Positions 8,992 to 19,068 of a stretch of 64,000 nt of DNA are shown here, piece after piece. The translations under genes and the position numbers were made by a program. Every line of letters begins with the position of its first letter. Positions within the stretch are counted from its first letter, which is position 1. The notes beneath the pieces were generated by a model. It did not search any database and was not told the DNA's origin. It saw only the letters and a list, made by a program, of their open reading frames with translations. The stretch is from Flexithrix dorotheae DSM 6795. GTDB lineage: Bacteria > Bacteroidota > Bacteroidia > Cytophagales > Flammeovirgaceae. The stretch lies in the NCBI RefSeq assembly GCF_000379765.1, contig NZ_KB903476.1, positions 248,204 through 312,203 on the forward strand. The letters are read 5' to 3'.

Positions 8992-10281
8992 TTAACCAAT
9001 CAAAAAGGATTTAAACTCATTAAAATCTATTCCAAGGTTATGTGCTTTTTTCTCCTTATTCAAAAATACTTTTAACCTTTCGGGAATCTCCGAATCAATT
9101 TTCAATGTATCATCCACTACATCCTTAAACTTTGCCGGATGTGCGGTTTCGAAAAATATGCCTGTTTCATTTTCCTTAAGCAACTCCTTCAAGGCTCCAT
9201 AGCCAACTGCCCCATGAGGATCAGCCACATAATGGTATTGCTCATAAATTTCTTTCATGTAGGATCTGATCCCTTCGTCATTCAACCGATATCCCTGAAT
9301 CTCAGCAGACATTTTTTCGTGGGAATTTTCGAATAAATCCAGCATACGGGCAAAATTACTTGGATTCCCCACGTCCATGGCATTGGCGATAGTTTTAATG
9401 GACGGCCTTGGATTAAATTCTCCATCATTCAAATACTCCGGAACCACATCATTCACATTTGTGGCTGCAATAAACCTTTTTATTGGTAAGCCCATTTTCT
9501 TGGCAATCAAACCAGCAGTTAAGTTTCCAAAATTCCCACTGGGCACAGCCATTACTACTTCTCCGGGATTTTGTCCTAACTGTCCATACCCGGAAAAATA
9601 ATAAAAAGACTGAGGTAAAAACCGGGCAAGGTTTATCGAATTAGCCGAGGTCAGTGTGAGCTTTTCATTAAGTTCTTTATCCAGAAATGCCGTTTTCACA
9701 AGTTTTTGGCAATCATCAAAAGTCCCGTCTATTTCTATTGCGGTAATATTCCCGCCATAAGTAGTAAGTTGCTGTTCCTGTATATGGCTTACTTTTCCCT
9801 TTGGGAACAAAATGAAAACATTAATTCCTTCTACATTATAAAATCCACTTGCCACCGCACTTCCTGTATCTCCTGAAGTAGCAGTAAGCACATTAATTTC
9901 ATTATCTTCTCCTCTGGTTAAATGCGCCATCAAACGGGCAATAAATCGCCCACCGACATCCTTAAAAGCACAAGTTGGCCCATGAAATAATTCAAGTGTT
10001 TTAATATTTTCGCTTAAAGAAACTAATGGAATTTCAAAGCTTAGGGCATCCTCATTAATTTCTTTTAATGTTTTAAGGTCAATTTCATCCTCAAATAATA
10101 ATTTGGTGACCTCAAAACCTATTTCAGGAAGTGATAATTCTGGCAATTTCCTAAAAAATTCAGTAGACAAACCTGATATATAATCGGGCATATAAAGACC
10201 ATTATCAGGAGCTAATCCTTTTAGCACTGCCTCTTTAAGGCCAACTTCCGGAGATTTTAAATTTGTACTATAATATCGCAT
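8992..10281 (-). CDS. thrC: Threonine synthase
   Basis: This PLP enzyme converts O-phospho-L-homoserine and water to threonine, the last step of threonine synthesis. The PLP-binding lysine is Lys107 in GPTCAFKDVGGRF, and the phosphate-binding segments ATSGDTGSAVA and VPSGNFGN are present. The 429-residue length fits the bacterial/fungal class that starts with MRYYSTNLK. It stands alone, not next to thrA or thrB, and converges with the hybrid kinase gene only 41 bases away. Upstream on the minus strand, AACTTTGTGG near 10305-10314 resembles a -7 box. I see no leader peptide or attenuator. Confidence 0.96.
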   Translation of the reverse strand: MRYYSTNLKSPEVGLKEAVLKGLAPDNGLYMPDYISGLSTEFFRKLPELSLPEIGFEVTKLLFEDEIDLKTLKEINEDALSFEIPLVSLSENIKTLELFHGPTCAFKDVGGRFIARLMAHLTRGEDNEINVLTATSGDTGSAVASGFYNVEGINVFILFPKGKVSHIQEQQLTTYGGNITAIEIDGTFDDCQKLVKTAFLDKELNEKLTLTSANSINLARFLPQSFYYFSGYGQLGQNPGEVVMAVPSGNFGNLTAGLIAKKMGLPIKRFIAATNVNDVVPEYLNDGEFNPRPSIKTIANAMDVGNPSNFARMLDLFENSHEKMSAEIQGYRLNDEGIRSYMKEIYEQYHYVADPHGAVGYGALKELLKENETGIFFETAHPAKFKDVVDDTLKIDSEIPERLKVFLNKEKKAHNLGIDFNEFKSFLIG

Positions 10282-10908
10282 CTTAATCGTTTTCTGCTAC
10301 AAGCCACAAAGTTGGAAATAAAAAATTGATTTTTAAATTTTTAAAAAATTAAGTAACTTAACTAGGCTAAATATTACCTATTTGTTACCTGGAAAAGTGT
10401 CAATCAAATAAAATTAAATACCTAATAGGAATTTTACATTTTAGCAAGAATTTTGCGATATATTAGCAATATAAAACTTTGTATTTTTTTAAGTATAAAA
10501 ACCAGGTTATAGAACCACCTTCTTCAAACCAGCCCAACCACCTTTCAGTACTTTATTACAAAAAAAACAATATACTCAAAACAAAAAACTATATTTTATA
10601 TCAATTATACAGTTTTTTAGAATTATCAAATTCTTTATACTCCAGTACCACTAACATGTGATTTTTCTTTTCAGCAGTTATGGAATATTCATTTTTCAAT
10701 AATAGTATTTTTTGATGGCTATTAACTTTTGTTAAGTTTATATTAACCTATATTGATTTTTAAAAATTGAATTTGACCGTAATTGTATCTAATTTTACAA
10801 TCTAATCTTACATATGCAATACTAAATTGCAATCAAGCGGCAAAAGTTAGATCTTCAATAAATTTTATTTTAACTATTTTAATTAACTAAATTCCTAAAT
10901 TATTGACC
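10282..10908. other. Upstream region of the exopolysaccharide block
   Basis: This 627-bp AT-rich stretch separates thrC from the first exopolysaccharide gene. It must hold promoters for both, but I cannot fix either confidently. A 60-codon frame at 10479-10661 looks spurious: it is lysine/tyrosine/asparagine-rich by base composition and has no recognisable motif. No tRNA or strong hairpin is visible. Confidence 0.6.
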
Positions 10909-12303
10909 ATGGAAAGAAAATTCCAATCAGTAAATCTGCCTTTTTTCATTATTGGCATTATCGATTTAGTGCTACTGAACTTCTCTTTCAGGTTGGCTTA
11001 CTTTAAGCAAATCAGTCATTATCTGGTAATTAGTGATTATTACTTCACATTACTTGTAGTATTTAATCTTTCATGGTTAGTATCCGCCCTATTGAATAAG
11101 GTCGATACCATAGAAAAATTTGCAGACCCAAAGCAGGTGGTTTTTAGTCTTGTAAAAACCATATTTGTTCATGCCTTCCTGATTCTTGCCTACATTGTTA
11201 GTTTTCAGGTATGGGACTATTCAAGGTTATTTTTATCCTTCACTTATTTGTTTCTTACTATATTCACTTTGTCCTTTAGATTTCTATTTGTTTACATCAT
11301 TAAGAAATATGGAAACCTGGGCCTGAAATCAAATAAGGTAGTAATAGTAGGTGCTGAGGAATCAGGAAAAGCGCTGTACAACTACTTTAATACTTATAAG
11401 TACTTTGGCTACAAATTCATGGGTTTTTTCGACAATAACCCAGATACTGAAGGATTAGATAAATCGCTAATTAAAGGAGATCTGAATAAACTAAAAGACT
11501 TTTGTATTGAGGAACAAATTGATGAAATATATTTTACACTTCCACTTACAGATAAAATATTAATTAACGATTTGTTAAAATTTGCTGATGAGCAATGCAT
11601 TTATTTTAAAATGGCTCCTGAAATGAGCCTGATGGGCCATAAGGAGCTTAATTTTAAATTTTACGGAAATATTCCTGTTATGACCCTAAGAAAGGATCCT
11701 TTAGGATATACTTTTAATAAAATTGTTAAAAGGGCATTTGATATTGCATTCTCATTTTTCGTAATCAGTTGTATCTTCCCATTCATTCTTCCTATTATTG
11801 CGATTGCCATAAAGCTGGAATCAAGGGGACCAATATTTTTCAAACAACTCAGGCCGGGCAAAAAGAACAGACTTTTCGTGTGTTATAAATTCCGGACTAT
11901 GAAAGTAAATACTTCCGGACATGTTCAGGCAACCAAAAATGATTCAAGAATTACTAAGACCGGAGGTTTTTTAAGGAAAACGAGTTTGGATGAACTTCCC
12001 CAATTTTTTAATGTATTACTGGGAGATATGTCTGTAGTAGGACCGAGACCAAATATGGTAAATCAATTGAAAACTTATTCGAAGTTAATTGATAAATACA
12101 CTGTAAGGCATTTTGTAACCCCTGGAATTACAGGATATGCTCAGGTTAATGGATACAGGGGAGAAACCAAGGAGATTGAGGCGATGGAAAAAAGAGTAGA
12201 GTATGATGTGAAGTATATTGAAAACTGGAGCCTTTTCCTTGATATTAAAATCATTTTCCTTACCGTATTTAATATTATAAAAGGGGAAGAGAACGCCTAC
12301 TAA
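10909..12303 (+). CDS. Undecaprenyl-phosphate sugar-1-phosphate transferase (WcaJ-like)
   Basis: This enzyme starts exopolysaccharide synthesis by moving a sugar-1-phosphate from a nucleotide sugar to the lipid carrier undecaprenyl phosphate. The N-terminal third has four predicted membrane helices. A nucleotide-binding-like segment (VVIVGAEESGKALYNYF) follows, then another hydrophobic segment and the C-terminal catalytic domain with KLESRGPIFFKQLRPGKKN, KFRTMK, LRKTSLDELPQFFNVLLGD and VGPRPNM. I chose the ATG at 10909 over the TTG at 10903. The 464-residue length matches full WcaJ/WbaP-type proteins. It leads a run of six sugar genes. Whether the sugar is glucose or galactose cannot be told from sequence. 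Confidence 0.92.
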   Translation: MERKFQSVNLPFFIIGIIDLVLLNFSFRLAYFKQISHYLVISDYYFTLLVVFNLSWLVSALLNKVDTIEKFADPKQVVFSLVKTIFVHAFLILAYIVSFQVWDYSRLFLSFTYLFLTIFTLSFRFLFVYIIKKYGNLGLKSNKVVIVGAEESGKALYNYFNTYKYFGYKFMGFFDNNPDTEGLDKSLIKGDLNKLKDFCIEEQIDEIYFTLPLTDKILINDLLKFADEQCIYFKMAPEMSLMGHKELNFKFYGNIPVMTLRKDPLGYTFNKIVKRAFDIAFSFFVISCIFPFILPIIAIAIKLESRGPIFFKQLRPGKKNRLFVCYKFRTMKVNTSGHVQATKNDSRITKTGGFLRKTSLDELPQFFNVLLGDMSVVGPRPNMVNQLKTYSKLIDKYTVRHFVTPGITGYAQVNGYRGETKEIEAMEKRVEYDVKYIENWSLFLDIKIIFLTVFNIIKGEENAY

Positions 12304-12539
12304 TTTCCCAAATCGGGACTTATTTTTTATTTTATTCCAAATTTGATTCGTAAATTTAGATAGGAAATTTTTCAAGACTTAAAATGAAGGGACTGTATTA
12401 TTTATTTTCAAAATATTACATGGTTGGTTCCTGCCTTATTTTAAGTAAACATTGTTTTTGAATGTTAATAGCCTGCATTTATGTATGGTTTTTATTAAAT
12501 ATTTATAGAAATATAACATAACACTTAATATCCAATTTG

Positions 12540-13655
12540 ATGAAGAAAAAAGCACTTATTACAGGGATAACTGGCCAGGACGGAGCATATTTAACTGAGT
12601 TCCTTTTGAATAAAGGTTATGAGGTACATGGTATTAAAAGAAGAAGTTCTTTGTTTAATACTGAAAGGATTGACCACTTGTATCAAGATCCACATGAAAC
12701 TGGGGTCAGAGTTCATTTGCACTATGGTGACCTTTCTGATTCTACCAATATTATCAGAATCATTCAGGAAGTGCAACCAGACGAAATTTACAATCTTGGT
12801 GCAATGTCCCATGTAAGAGTTAGTTTTGACAGCCCGGAATATACTGCTAATGTAGACGGCCTAGGAACGCTAAGAATACTGGAAGCTGTTAGGATTTTGG
12901 GCCTTTCAGAAAAAACTAAAATTTATCAGGCTTCTACTTCAGAGCTTTATGGTTTGGTTCAGGAAGTTCCTCAGTCAGAGAAGACTCCATTTTATCCAAG
13001 ATCACCATATGCAGTGGCAAAAATGTATGGGTATTGGATTACTGTAAACTATAGAGAAGCTTATGATATGTTTGCAGTAAATGGTATTTTATTTAACCAC
13101 GAATCACCCCTAAGAGGCGAAACTTTCGTAACCAGAAAAATTACCAGAGGTGTAGCCAGAATCGCATTAGGATTACAAGAAAAAATATTCTTAGGAAATC
13201 TGGATGCAAGAAGGGATTGGGGACATGCCAAAGACTACGTAGAAGCTATGTGGAGAATTCTTCAGCAGGATGAACCGGAAGATTTTGTTATTGCTACAGG
13301 AACTACCACTTCAATTAGAGATTTTGTAAAAATGGCCTTTGCCGAAGTGGGAATTGAGTTAGAGTTTTCAGGTGAAGGTGTAGATGAAGTAGCCAAAGTG
13401 GTGAAATGTACCAACCCGGATTATAAAGTGGAAGTTGGCAAAGAGGTTATTTCAATTGACCCAAGATATTTCCGACCTACAGAAGTAGAATTATTGATTG
13501 GTGATCCTGCCAAAATGAAAGAAAAATTAAATTGGGAACCAAAATACGATTTAGCTGCGCTTGTAAAGGATATGATTTGGTCTGATGTTGAATTATTTAA
13601 CAGAGACAAATACCTGAAAAAAGGAGGACACAAAATCTTGAATTATCACGAATAA
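12540..13655 (+). CDS. gmd: GDP-mannose 4,6-dehydratase
   Basis: This short-chain dehydrogenase-like enzyme converts GDP-D-mannose to GDP-4-keto-6-deoxymannose, the first step toward GDP-fucose. The N-terminal Rossmann motif is [11 protein letters not shown], followed by [17 protein letters not shown]. The catalytic region has STSELYG and the YxxxK motif in [10 protein letters not shown]. The segment [17 protein letters not shown] is characteristic of Gmd. I chose the ATG at 12540 rather than the overlapping TTG at 12537. Its stop codon overlaps the start of the next gene by one base (TAATG), so the two are translationally coupled. At 371 residues it is full length. Confidence 0.96.
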   Translation: MKKKALITGITGQDGAYLTEFLLNKGYEVHGIKRRSSLFNTERIDHLYQDPHETGVRVHLHYGDLSDSTNIIRIIQEVQPDEIYNLGAMSHVRVSFDSPEYTANVDGLGTLRILEAVRILGLSEKTKIYQASTSELYGLVQEVPQSEKTPFYPRSPYAVAKMYGYWITVNYREAYDMFAVNGILFNHESPLRGETFVTRKITRGVARIALGLQEKIFLGNLDARRDWGHAKDYVEAMWRILQQDEPEDFVIATGTTTSIRDFVKMAFAEVGIELEFSGEGVDEVAKVVKCTNPDYKVEVGKEVISIDPRYFRPTEVELLIGDPAKMKEKLNWEPKYDLAALVKDMIWSDVELFNRDKYLKKGGHKILNYHE

Positions 13656-14599
13656 TGGATAAAAACGCAAAAATTTATATAGCCGGCCATAGAGGAATGG
13701 TCGGTTCTGCTTTACTTAGAAAATTACAAAAAGAAGGTTACAATAACCTTGTTTACCGAAAATCTGCAGAACTTGACTTGAGAAACCAGCAAGCCGTTGC
13801 AGACTTCTTTCAAGCTGAAAAACCAGACTATGTAATACTTGCTGCAGCAAAAGTTGGAGGCATTAATGCCAACAATATTTACAGGGCAGAATTCCTTTAC
13901 GATAACCTGATGATTCAAAACAATATCATTCATCAGAGTTATTTGAATGGTGTTAAGAAATTACTTTTCCTTGGTTCTTCATGCATTTATCCGAAAATGG
14001 CACCTCAGCCACTAAAGGAAGAATATCTGTTGACCGGTACATTGGAACCTACTAATGAGCCTTATGCTATTGCCAAAATTTCTGGCATAAAAATGTGTGA
14101 AGCTTATAGGAGCCAATATGGTTGTAATTTTATTTCGGCTATGCCAACAAATTTGTATGGGCCGAACGATAATTACGATTTAGCCAATTCGCACGTGCTT
14201 CCTGCATTACTTCGAAAATTCCATACAGCCAAAATTAATAATGCTGATTCAGTGGAAATTTGGGGATCAGGTTCACCAAAAAGGGAATTTCTTCATGTAG
14301 ATGATCTTGCTGATGCATGTTTTTATTTACTCTTGAACTACAATGAAAGCGAATTGGTAAATGTTGGAACCGGAGAAGATATTTCCATTAAAGACCTTGC
14401 TCTTTTAATAAAGGATACTGTAGGTTTTGATGGTGAATTAACTTTTGATTCTTCTAAACCAGATGGAACCCCAAGAAAACTTATGGATGTAAGCAAACTC
14501 CATGGAGTAGGATGGAAACATAAAATATCACTTGAAGATGGTGTAAAAAGTGTTTATGAAGGTGTAAACTGGGAGGAAATTTTATATTCTCCTGCTTAA
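13655..14599 (+). CDS. fcl: GDP-L-fucose synthase
   Basis: This is the epimerase/reductase that turns GDP-4-keto-6-deoxymannose into GDP-L-fucose with NADPH. Key features are [14 protein letters not shown] for cofactor binding, [15 protein letters not shown] with the catalytic Ser/Cys region, [15 protein letters not shown] with the YxxxK motif, and [15 protein letters not shown]. At 314 residues it is full length. Its ATG shares one base with the gmd stop codon. The pair supplies fucose for the glycosyltransferases downstream. A strong hairpin with a T tract follows within 16 bases, so the gmd-fcl transcript probably ends here at least in part. Confidence 0.96.
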   Translation: MDKNAKIYIAGHRGMVGSALLRKLQKEGYNNLVYRKSAELDLRNQQAVADFFQAEKPDYVILAAAKVGGINANNIYRAEFLYDNLMIQNNIIHQSYLNGVKKLLFLGSSCIYPKMAPQPLKEEYLLTGTLEPTNEPYAIAKISGIKMCEAYRSQYGCNFISAMPTNLYGPNDNYDLANSHVLPALLRKFHTAKINNADSVEIWGSGSPKREFLHVDDLADACFYLLLNYNESELVNVGTGEDISIKDLALLIKDTVGFDGELTFDSSKPDGTPRKLMDVSKLHGVGWKHKISLEDGVKSVYEGVNWEEILYSPA

Positions 14600-14614
14600 A
14601 AAGCCTATCAAAAC

Positions 14615-14652
14615 GGGGATCTTATTATGTCTAATATTGAGATCCCCTTTTT
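14615..14652 (+). terminator. Rho-independent terminator after fcl
   Basis: GGGGATCT (14615-14622) pairs perfectly with AGATCCCC (14640-14647), and an inner TATTA/TAATA pairing extends the stem. TTTTT follows at 14648-14652. Confidence 0.85.
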
Positions 14653-14836
14653 ATTTATCTAATAGGATAAGCAATTAACTCTTGAGAAGCTAAGGTGAAA
14701 GCTATTTTTACATTCAATAATCAGCATTTTTTTGATTCATTTTATACAATTACCCTTATTCTATTTTTAGAAAGAATTCTATTTTTAAGTCAACTAAATT
14801 AAACTTCAATATTCCTTCTAAGGCAATCCCTTACCA

Positions 14837-15607
14837 ATGGAAAAAAAATTAGTCTTCAACTCATTAATATCAACAGGTAGTTTCTCAGAATTTGTAAATA
14901 GAATATTTGAGCTTTCTGCCAACAAATTTTCCTCCTATGTTTGTTTCGCCAACGCACATATGGTGGTGGAATCGTATAAGGATCCTGATTTTAATACGGT
15001 TTTAAACAATGCAGATTTGGTAGCTCCAGATGGAGGCCCAATCTCTAAAATGATTAAGGTTTTCCATAAGAAAAATCAGCAAAGAGTTTGTGGAATGGAC
15101 CTTGTCCCTGCCCTGTTGGAAGAGGCTGAAAAAAGAGGTAAGTCAGTTTATTTTTTTGGTACAACCGATGAAGTATTGGATACGATCAGGAAAAAGGCGG
15201 AAACTCATGTCCCCAACCTTAAAATAGCCGGAACATACTCCCCACCTTTTAGAAACTTAAGTCAGGAAGAAAAGGAAGATATTATTAAAATGATAAATGA
15301 TTCCGAGCCAGATTTGCTATTTGTGGCTTTGGGATGCCCTAAGCAAGAAAAATGGATGGCTGAACATATGGGAAAAGTTAATGCTTGTATGTTGGGAGTC
15401 GGCCAGGCCTTTCTTACTTATGCAGGATTGGAACAAAGACTTCCAAAATGGGCAAGAAATCTATCGATTGAATGGATGTATCGGTTTTATCTGGAGCCAA
15501 AAAGGCTTTGGAAAAGGTATCTGGTCACCAATTCCTTTTTTATTTTACTTTTCTTAAAATATAAATTCTTACCGAAAAGCCAGAAAAAAATCAACCAACT
15601 CAGCTGA
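14837..15607 (+). CDS. WecG/TagA/CpsF-family glycosyltransferase
   Basis: This 256-residue protein belongs to the GT26 family, whose members add N-acetylmannosaminuronic acid, N-acetylmannosamine or a hexose to a lipid-linked sugar. Recognisable segments are CFANAHMVVESYKDP, NADLVAPDGGPI with the conserved Asp, VCGMDLVPALLE, and LFVALGCPKQEKWM near the C-terminal half. It probably adds the second sugar of the repeat unit after the polyprenyl-phosphate transferase has acted. The C-terminus is hydrophobic and basic (KRYLVTNSFFILLFLKYKFL), consistent with membrane association. It is separated from fcl by a terminator, so it may have its own promoter. Confidence 0.9.
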   Translation: MEKKLVFNSLISTGSFSEFVNRIFELSANKFSSYVCFANAHMVVESYKDPDFNTVLNNADLVAPDGGPISKMIKVFHKKNQQRVCGMDLVPALLEEAEKRGKSVYFFGTTDEVLDTIRKKAETHVPNLKIAGTYSPPFRNLSQEEKEDIIKMINDSEPDLLFVALGCPKQEKWMAEHMGKVNACMLGVGQAFLTYAGLEQRLPKWARNLSIEWMYRFYLEPKRLWKRYLVTNSFFILLFLKYKFLPKSQKKINQLS

Positions 15608-15674
15608 AAGAAAAGGGCATATTTCAATATAATAGTCTCAAATAACCTAATAACTATCTTAAGGAATTTAACAG

Positions 15675-16850
15675 ATGAAACAGCTAAAAAAGAAAATTAC
15701 CAATCGACTAAAATTGATGGCTGAGCGAGCCATTCCCCACAATATTCAATACCAACCAAATGGGGTTCATCCTGATGCTGTTTCAGATACCGATGTGCAA
15801 TACACCCAGGTTTATTCAAATTATCATAATCCCCTGAAAATCACGGATGATTTATTCGATTTATTATCCGATTATGATAAACCTGATTACAAATCGGTAG
15901 ACATTGATTATTATGTTGCAGAAATTCCTAATGGCCGGGTGTTTTTTGGAAATGTCGCTACTGTTGCCATTATTTCCCAATCCAATAAACTAGTGGGTGA
16001 TATGTCCTTTAGTTATAAAAATGGAGATGTGGTAGAGGCTGAAGAAAACAATATTTTTCAGCAAAAGTATTTTAATGATCCTGAAGAATTTGACGGGACT
16101 GTTTTTTCTCTGCTTACAGGTGGGGGTGGTGGTAAAAATTATGCCCACTGGCTAATCGATTCCTTATCCAGAATACATTTATTGCAAAAAAGTGGAAAGT
16201 TTGATGAAGTGGATTATTTCCTTGTCCCAAGTATAAGATATGACTTCCAGGAAGATGCATTAAAAGAATTGGGTATTACAAAAGACAAAATCATTGAAGC
16301 TGATAAAATTTCTCCTCACATAAAGGCAAAAAAATTAATTGCCTCAACCGCTCCAAGACATAAATATGTCATTATTCCGGAATGGGTAGGTGAATTTTAT
16401 AAAGAGAACTTTCTAAAACCAGGAAATCTGACAGACTTTGATGCACCTAATGTTTACATAAGCAGAGCAGATTCTGGAATACGAAATGTATTGAACGAGC
16501 CGGAATTGGTAGAAATGCTTAAAGAGTATGGGTTTAAATCATTCGAACTAAGCAAGCTTAATTTTAAAGAAAAAATAAGCCTTTTTGCCAAGGCGAAAAC
16601 AGTTCTTTCAGTTCATGGTGCAGGTTTGACAAACGTGATGTTTTGCGAAAAAGGAACAAAGTTTATCGAGCTTTATCCCGATGTATTTGTATTAACTACT
16701 TATGTGGATTTGGCTACAAAAGCAGACCTGGATTACACCTATATGATCTGTAAATCCAGTGCGTTTGCTGATAATGGAAATGATGCACAGAAAGTTCACG
16801 TCACGGTTGATCTACCGGAATTGAAAAAAATTCTTGATACTAAGCTATAA
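15675..16850 (+). CDS. Glycosyltransferase family 61 protein
   Basis: This 391-residue protein matches the GT61/DUF563 family. Supporting segments are GGGGKNYAHWLIDSLSRIHLL near the middle, APRHKYVIIPEW, VYISRADSGIRNVLNEPE and VLSVHGAGLTNVMFCEKGTKFIELYP near the C-terminus. No signal peptide or membrane helix is visible, so it should act at the cytoplasmic face. GT61 proteins include xylosyl- and N-acetylglucosaminyltransferases, but substrate cannot be assigned here. It lies 67 bases after the WecG-like gene and probably belongs to the same transcript. Confidence 0.87.
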   Translation: MKQLKKKITNRLKLMAERAIPHNIQYQPNGVHPDAVSDTDVQYTQVYSNYHNPLKITDDLFDLLSDYDKPDYKSVDIDYYVAEIPNGRVFFGNVATVAIISQSNKLVGDMSFSYKNGDVVEAEENNIFQQKYFNDPEEFDGTVFSLLTGGGGGKNYAHWLIDSLSRIHLLQKSGKFDEVDYFLVPSIRYDFQEDALKELGITKDKIIEADKISPHIKAKKLIASTAPRHKYVIIPEWVGEFYKENFLKPGNLTDFDAPNVYISRADSGIRNVLNEPELVEMLKEYGFKSFELSKLNFKEKISLFAKAKTVLSVHGAGLTNVMFCEKGTKFIELYPDVFVLTTYVDLATKADLDYTYMICKSSAFADNGNDAQKVHVTVDLPELKKILDTKL

Positions 16851-17021
16851 GCTGCCATTTACCTTAATTTTTGTGCTTAAATCACGGAATTTTGGCATCT
16901 TTGCATGCAATCCAAAACCAGCAAAGGGTTAGCTACTAAATAAGTTTTGCATAATAAGGAAGTGTATATCTATCTTCCTGGCTCAAACTGAGATTACAGA
17001 GAAGTTTGTCTTTTAATTGAA

Positions 17022-18140
17022 ATGAAAAAGGTCGCAATTATCCAAAAGTCATTACCTCATTATAGAATTGATTTTTTAAATAAATTGAGGGAAGAATTAA
17101 AGAAAAATGAGGTTGAACTTAAATTGATTTATGGAAAGCCAAAAAACGATATAAAAAAAGATGAGGTAGATCTGGATTGGGCAATTTTAATCTCCAACAA
17201 AACCTTTGAATTTCAAAATAAGGAATTAATATGGCAGCCGTGTCTACCGCATATTGAAGACCAGGATTTGGTGATAGTGGAACAGGCAAATAAGCTGGTT
17301 CTAAATTATTTGCTTATTTCCAAAAGATTGTTTAGCAAACAAAAGTTTGCCTATTGGGGCCATGGAAGGAACATGCAAGCCAATCAGGACGGTTTTAGAA
17401 ATAAATTTAAAAACATTTTCATCAATCGGTGTGACTGGTGGTTTGCCTATACTAAAGGGGTAAAAAAATACCTATCTGAGATGGGGTTTCCTTCTCAAAA
17501 AATTACTGCCGTTCAGAATGCCATCAATACCCAGTCTTTAATAAAAGATTTTGAAAGTATTGAAAATGAGGAAATAAATGAACTCAAAGAAAAATTAGAA
17601 ATTACCTCTGAAAATGTGGGTATTTACTGTGGAGGAATTTATGAAGAAAAGAGAATTCCATTTCTAATTGAGGCTATTGATCAAATAAAAGAACGGATTC
17701 CCGACTTTGTGATGCTGGTTATTGGTGCCGGGACAGATGCTCACCTCATTGAAAAAGCCGCTCAGGAAAGATCCTGGTTGAAATACCTGGGGCCAAAATT
17801 TGGTAGGGAAAAAGTGCTTTACTTTAAATTGTCAAAATTATTCCTAATGCCGGGCTTAGTGGGACTTGCTGTGATTGATTCTTTTGCCTTACAAACCCCT
17901 ATGGCAACAACAGATTATCCTTATCACAGTCCTGAAATTGAATACCTTGAAAATGGAGTTAATGGAGTGGTAAGTGGTAATTCTGTGGGTGAATACGTGG
18001 AGGCTGTTGTTGAAATTTTAACCGATGACACCAAATATGAGAAGCTCGTAAATGGTTGTTTGGAGTCAAAGTCTGTGTATACCTCCGATAAAATGGCCAG
18101 CAATTTTGCTGATGGTATCATACAATGCCTTGCAGAATAA
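17022..18140 (+). CDS. GT4-like glycosyltransferase
   Basis: This is a GT-B fold glycosyltransferase of 372 residues. The N-terminal domain starts with VAIIQKSLPHYRIDFLNKL, typical of the acceptor-side domain. The C-terminal domain has IYCGGIYEEKRIPFLIEA, LVIGAGTD and a donor-binding loop LVGLAVIDSFALQTPMATT. In that loop the usual glutamate of the EX7E motif appears to be an aspartate. It is the last sugar gene of the block and is followed by a non-sugar outer membrane protein gene. The sugar transferred is unknown. Confidence 0.85.
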   Translation: MKKVAIIQKSLPHYRIDFLNKLREELKKNEVELKLIYGKPKNDIKKDEVDLDWAILISNKTFEFQNKELIWQPCLPHIEDQDLVIVEQANKLVLNYLLISKRLFSKQKFAYWGHGRNMQANQDGFRNKFKNIFINRCDWWFAYTKGVKKYLSEMGFPSQKITAVQNAINTQSLIKDFESIENEEINELKEKLEITSENVGIYCGGIYEEKRIPFLIEAIDQIKERIPDFVMLVIGAGTDAHLIEKAAQERSWLKYLGPKFGREKVLYFKLSKLFLMPGLVGLAVIDSFALQTPMATTDYPYHSPEIEYLENGVNGVVSGNSVGEYVEAVVEILTDDTKYEKLVNGCLESKSVYTSDKMASNFADGIIQCLAE

Positions 18141-18509
18141 AATTCATCAAAAACTTTTTTTTGAATTCTTATATCTTCAATCCAAAATAAAGTTTGTTTA
18201 AATTTTCCTTTTCTCTATCTGTATTTTTGGGTCAACGCAAAAAGTTACAATCAGGAAATTTCAAATTGAAGGAAACTCTCTAACCCAGAGAGCCTATTCT
18301 TTAGCATTGCAGCCAAATATGTAAAGCACTAAAAGGCTTTTAAAACTATTTCTTCCTTATTTTGTTCCAATTAGATTAAATGAATACAAAATATTCATTT
18401 AATAAGAATTTGAATTAAGGGGTTGTATTTACAAAAGAATCCTGCTAACTTAAATAAAATATTGAAAGTTGGGAATTTCTCCATTACTTCAAATGAATTC
18501 TTGAAACCC
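18141..18509. other. Intergenic region after the exopolysaccharide block
   Basis: No gene is visible in this stretch. A short perfect inverted repeat, CTCTCT-aaccc-AGAGAG, lies at about 18275-18291 and has no T tract. The in-frame extension of the next gene upstream to a TTG at 18423 is not convincing because a good signal peptide begins at 18510. Confidence 0.55.
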
Positions 18510-19058
18510 ATGAAAAGCAAGTTTAAGTACAATTTATTCTTAATATTCACCCTGTTAATACTTGGTACATCTGGTATTGTGTATGGACAGGGTCATCAGA
18601 ATGGAAAGAATTTTGAAGTTGATCTTGGCTTGGGTTTTCCTGACCTGCTTCATCTTGGCATGAAATATCAATTTACAAATCTCAGCAAAATCGGGATGAG
18701 TTATGGTAGTCTGATCGCCACCAGTAAAACCCGAAATACTTACGCTGTTACCCTGGAGCATGAATATCATTTTGGTAAGCTCACTGAAAAATCCACTTTG
18801 CCGCCTTATTATTTTACCCAAAAAATTACTTATTTAAGGGATTTTAATAAAGAAGCATCCTCCACAGTCTTTTACCTCACTCCCTCTATTGGAAAAGTAT
18901 TTTTTAGTGAAGGTCCATTTGGAATAAACCTGGATGCAGGACTGAATTTTAAACTTCACCAAAACAAAACCATCAATTCGCCAAGTAAGGATAATGTTTC
19001 CAATAATTACCCTGCGGTATTTCCCGCTATAAGATTTCAGTTTTTCTTTATGCTTTAG
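18510..19058 (+). CDS. Small outer membrane beta-barrel-like protein
   Basis: I do not recognise a named family. The chosen ATG gives a clear signal peptide (MKSKFKYNLFLIFTLLILG, then VYGQG), which is why I prefer it to the upstream TTG at 18423. The 182-residue protein alternates polar and hydrophobic residues in short strands: FEVDLGLGFPDLLHLGMKYQ, TYAVTLEHEYHF, VFYLTPSIGKVFF and AIRFQFFFML at the very end. A terminal aromatic residue cluster is typical of an outer membrane barrel. It converges with the K+ channel gene, whose stop codon is only 10 bases away. Confidence 0.72.
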   Translation: MKSKFKYNLFLIFTLLILGTSGIVYGQGHQNGKNFEVDLGLGFPDLLHLGMKYQFTNLSKIGMSYGSLIATSKTRNTYAVTLEHEYHFGKLTEKSTLPPYYFTQKITYLRDFNKEASSTVFYLTPSIGKVFFSEGPFGINLDAGLNFKLHQNKTINSPSKDNVSNNYPAVFPAIRFQFFFML

Positions 19059-19068
19059 TGCATTACAT

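Noticed and set aside
10479-10661. A 60-codon plus-strand frame upstream of the exopolysaccharide block
   Set aside because: Composition follows the AT-rich background, there is no motif, and it lies in a promoter region.
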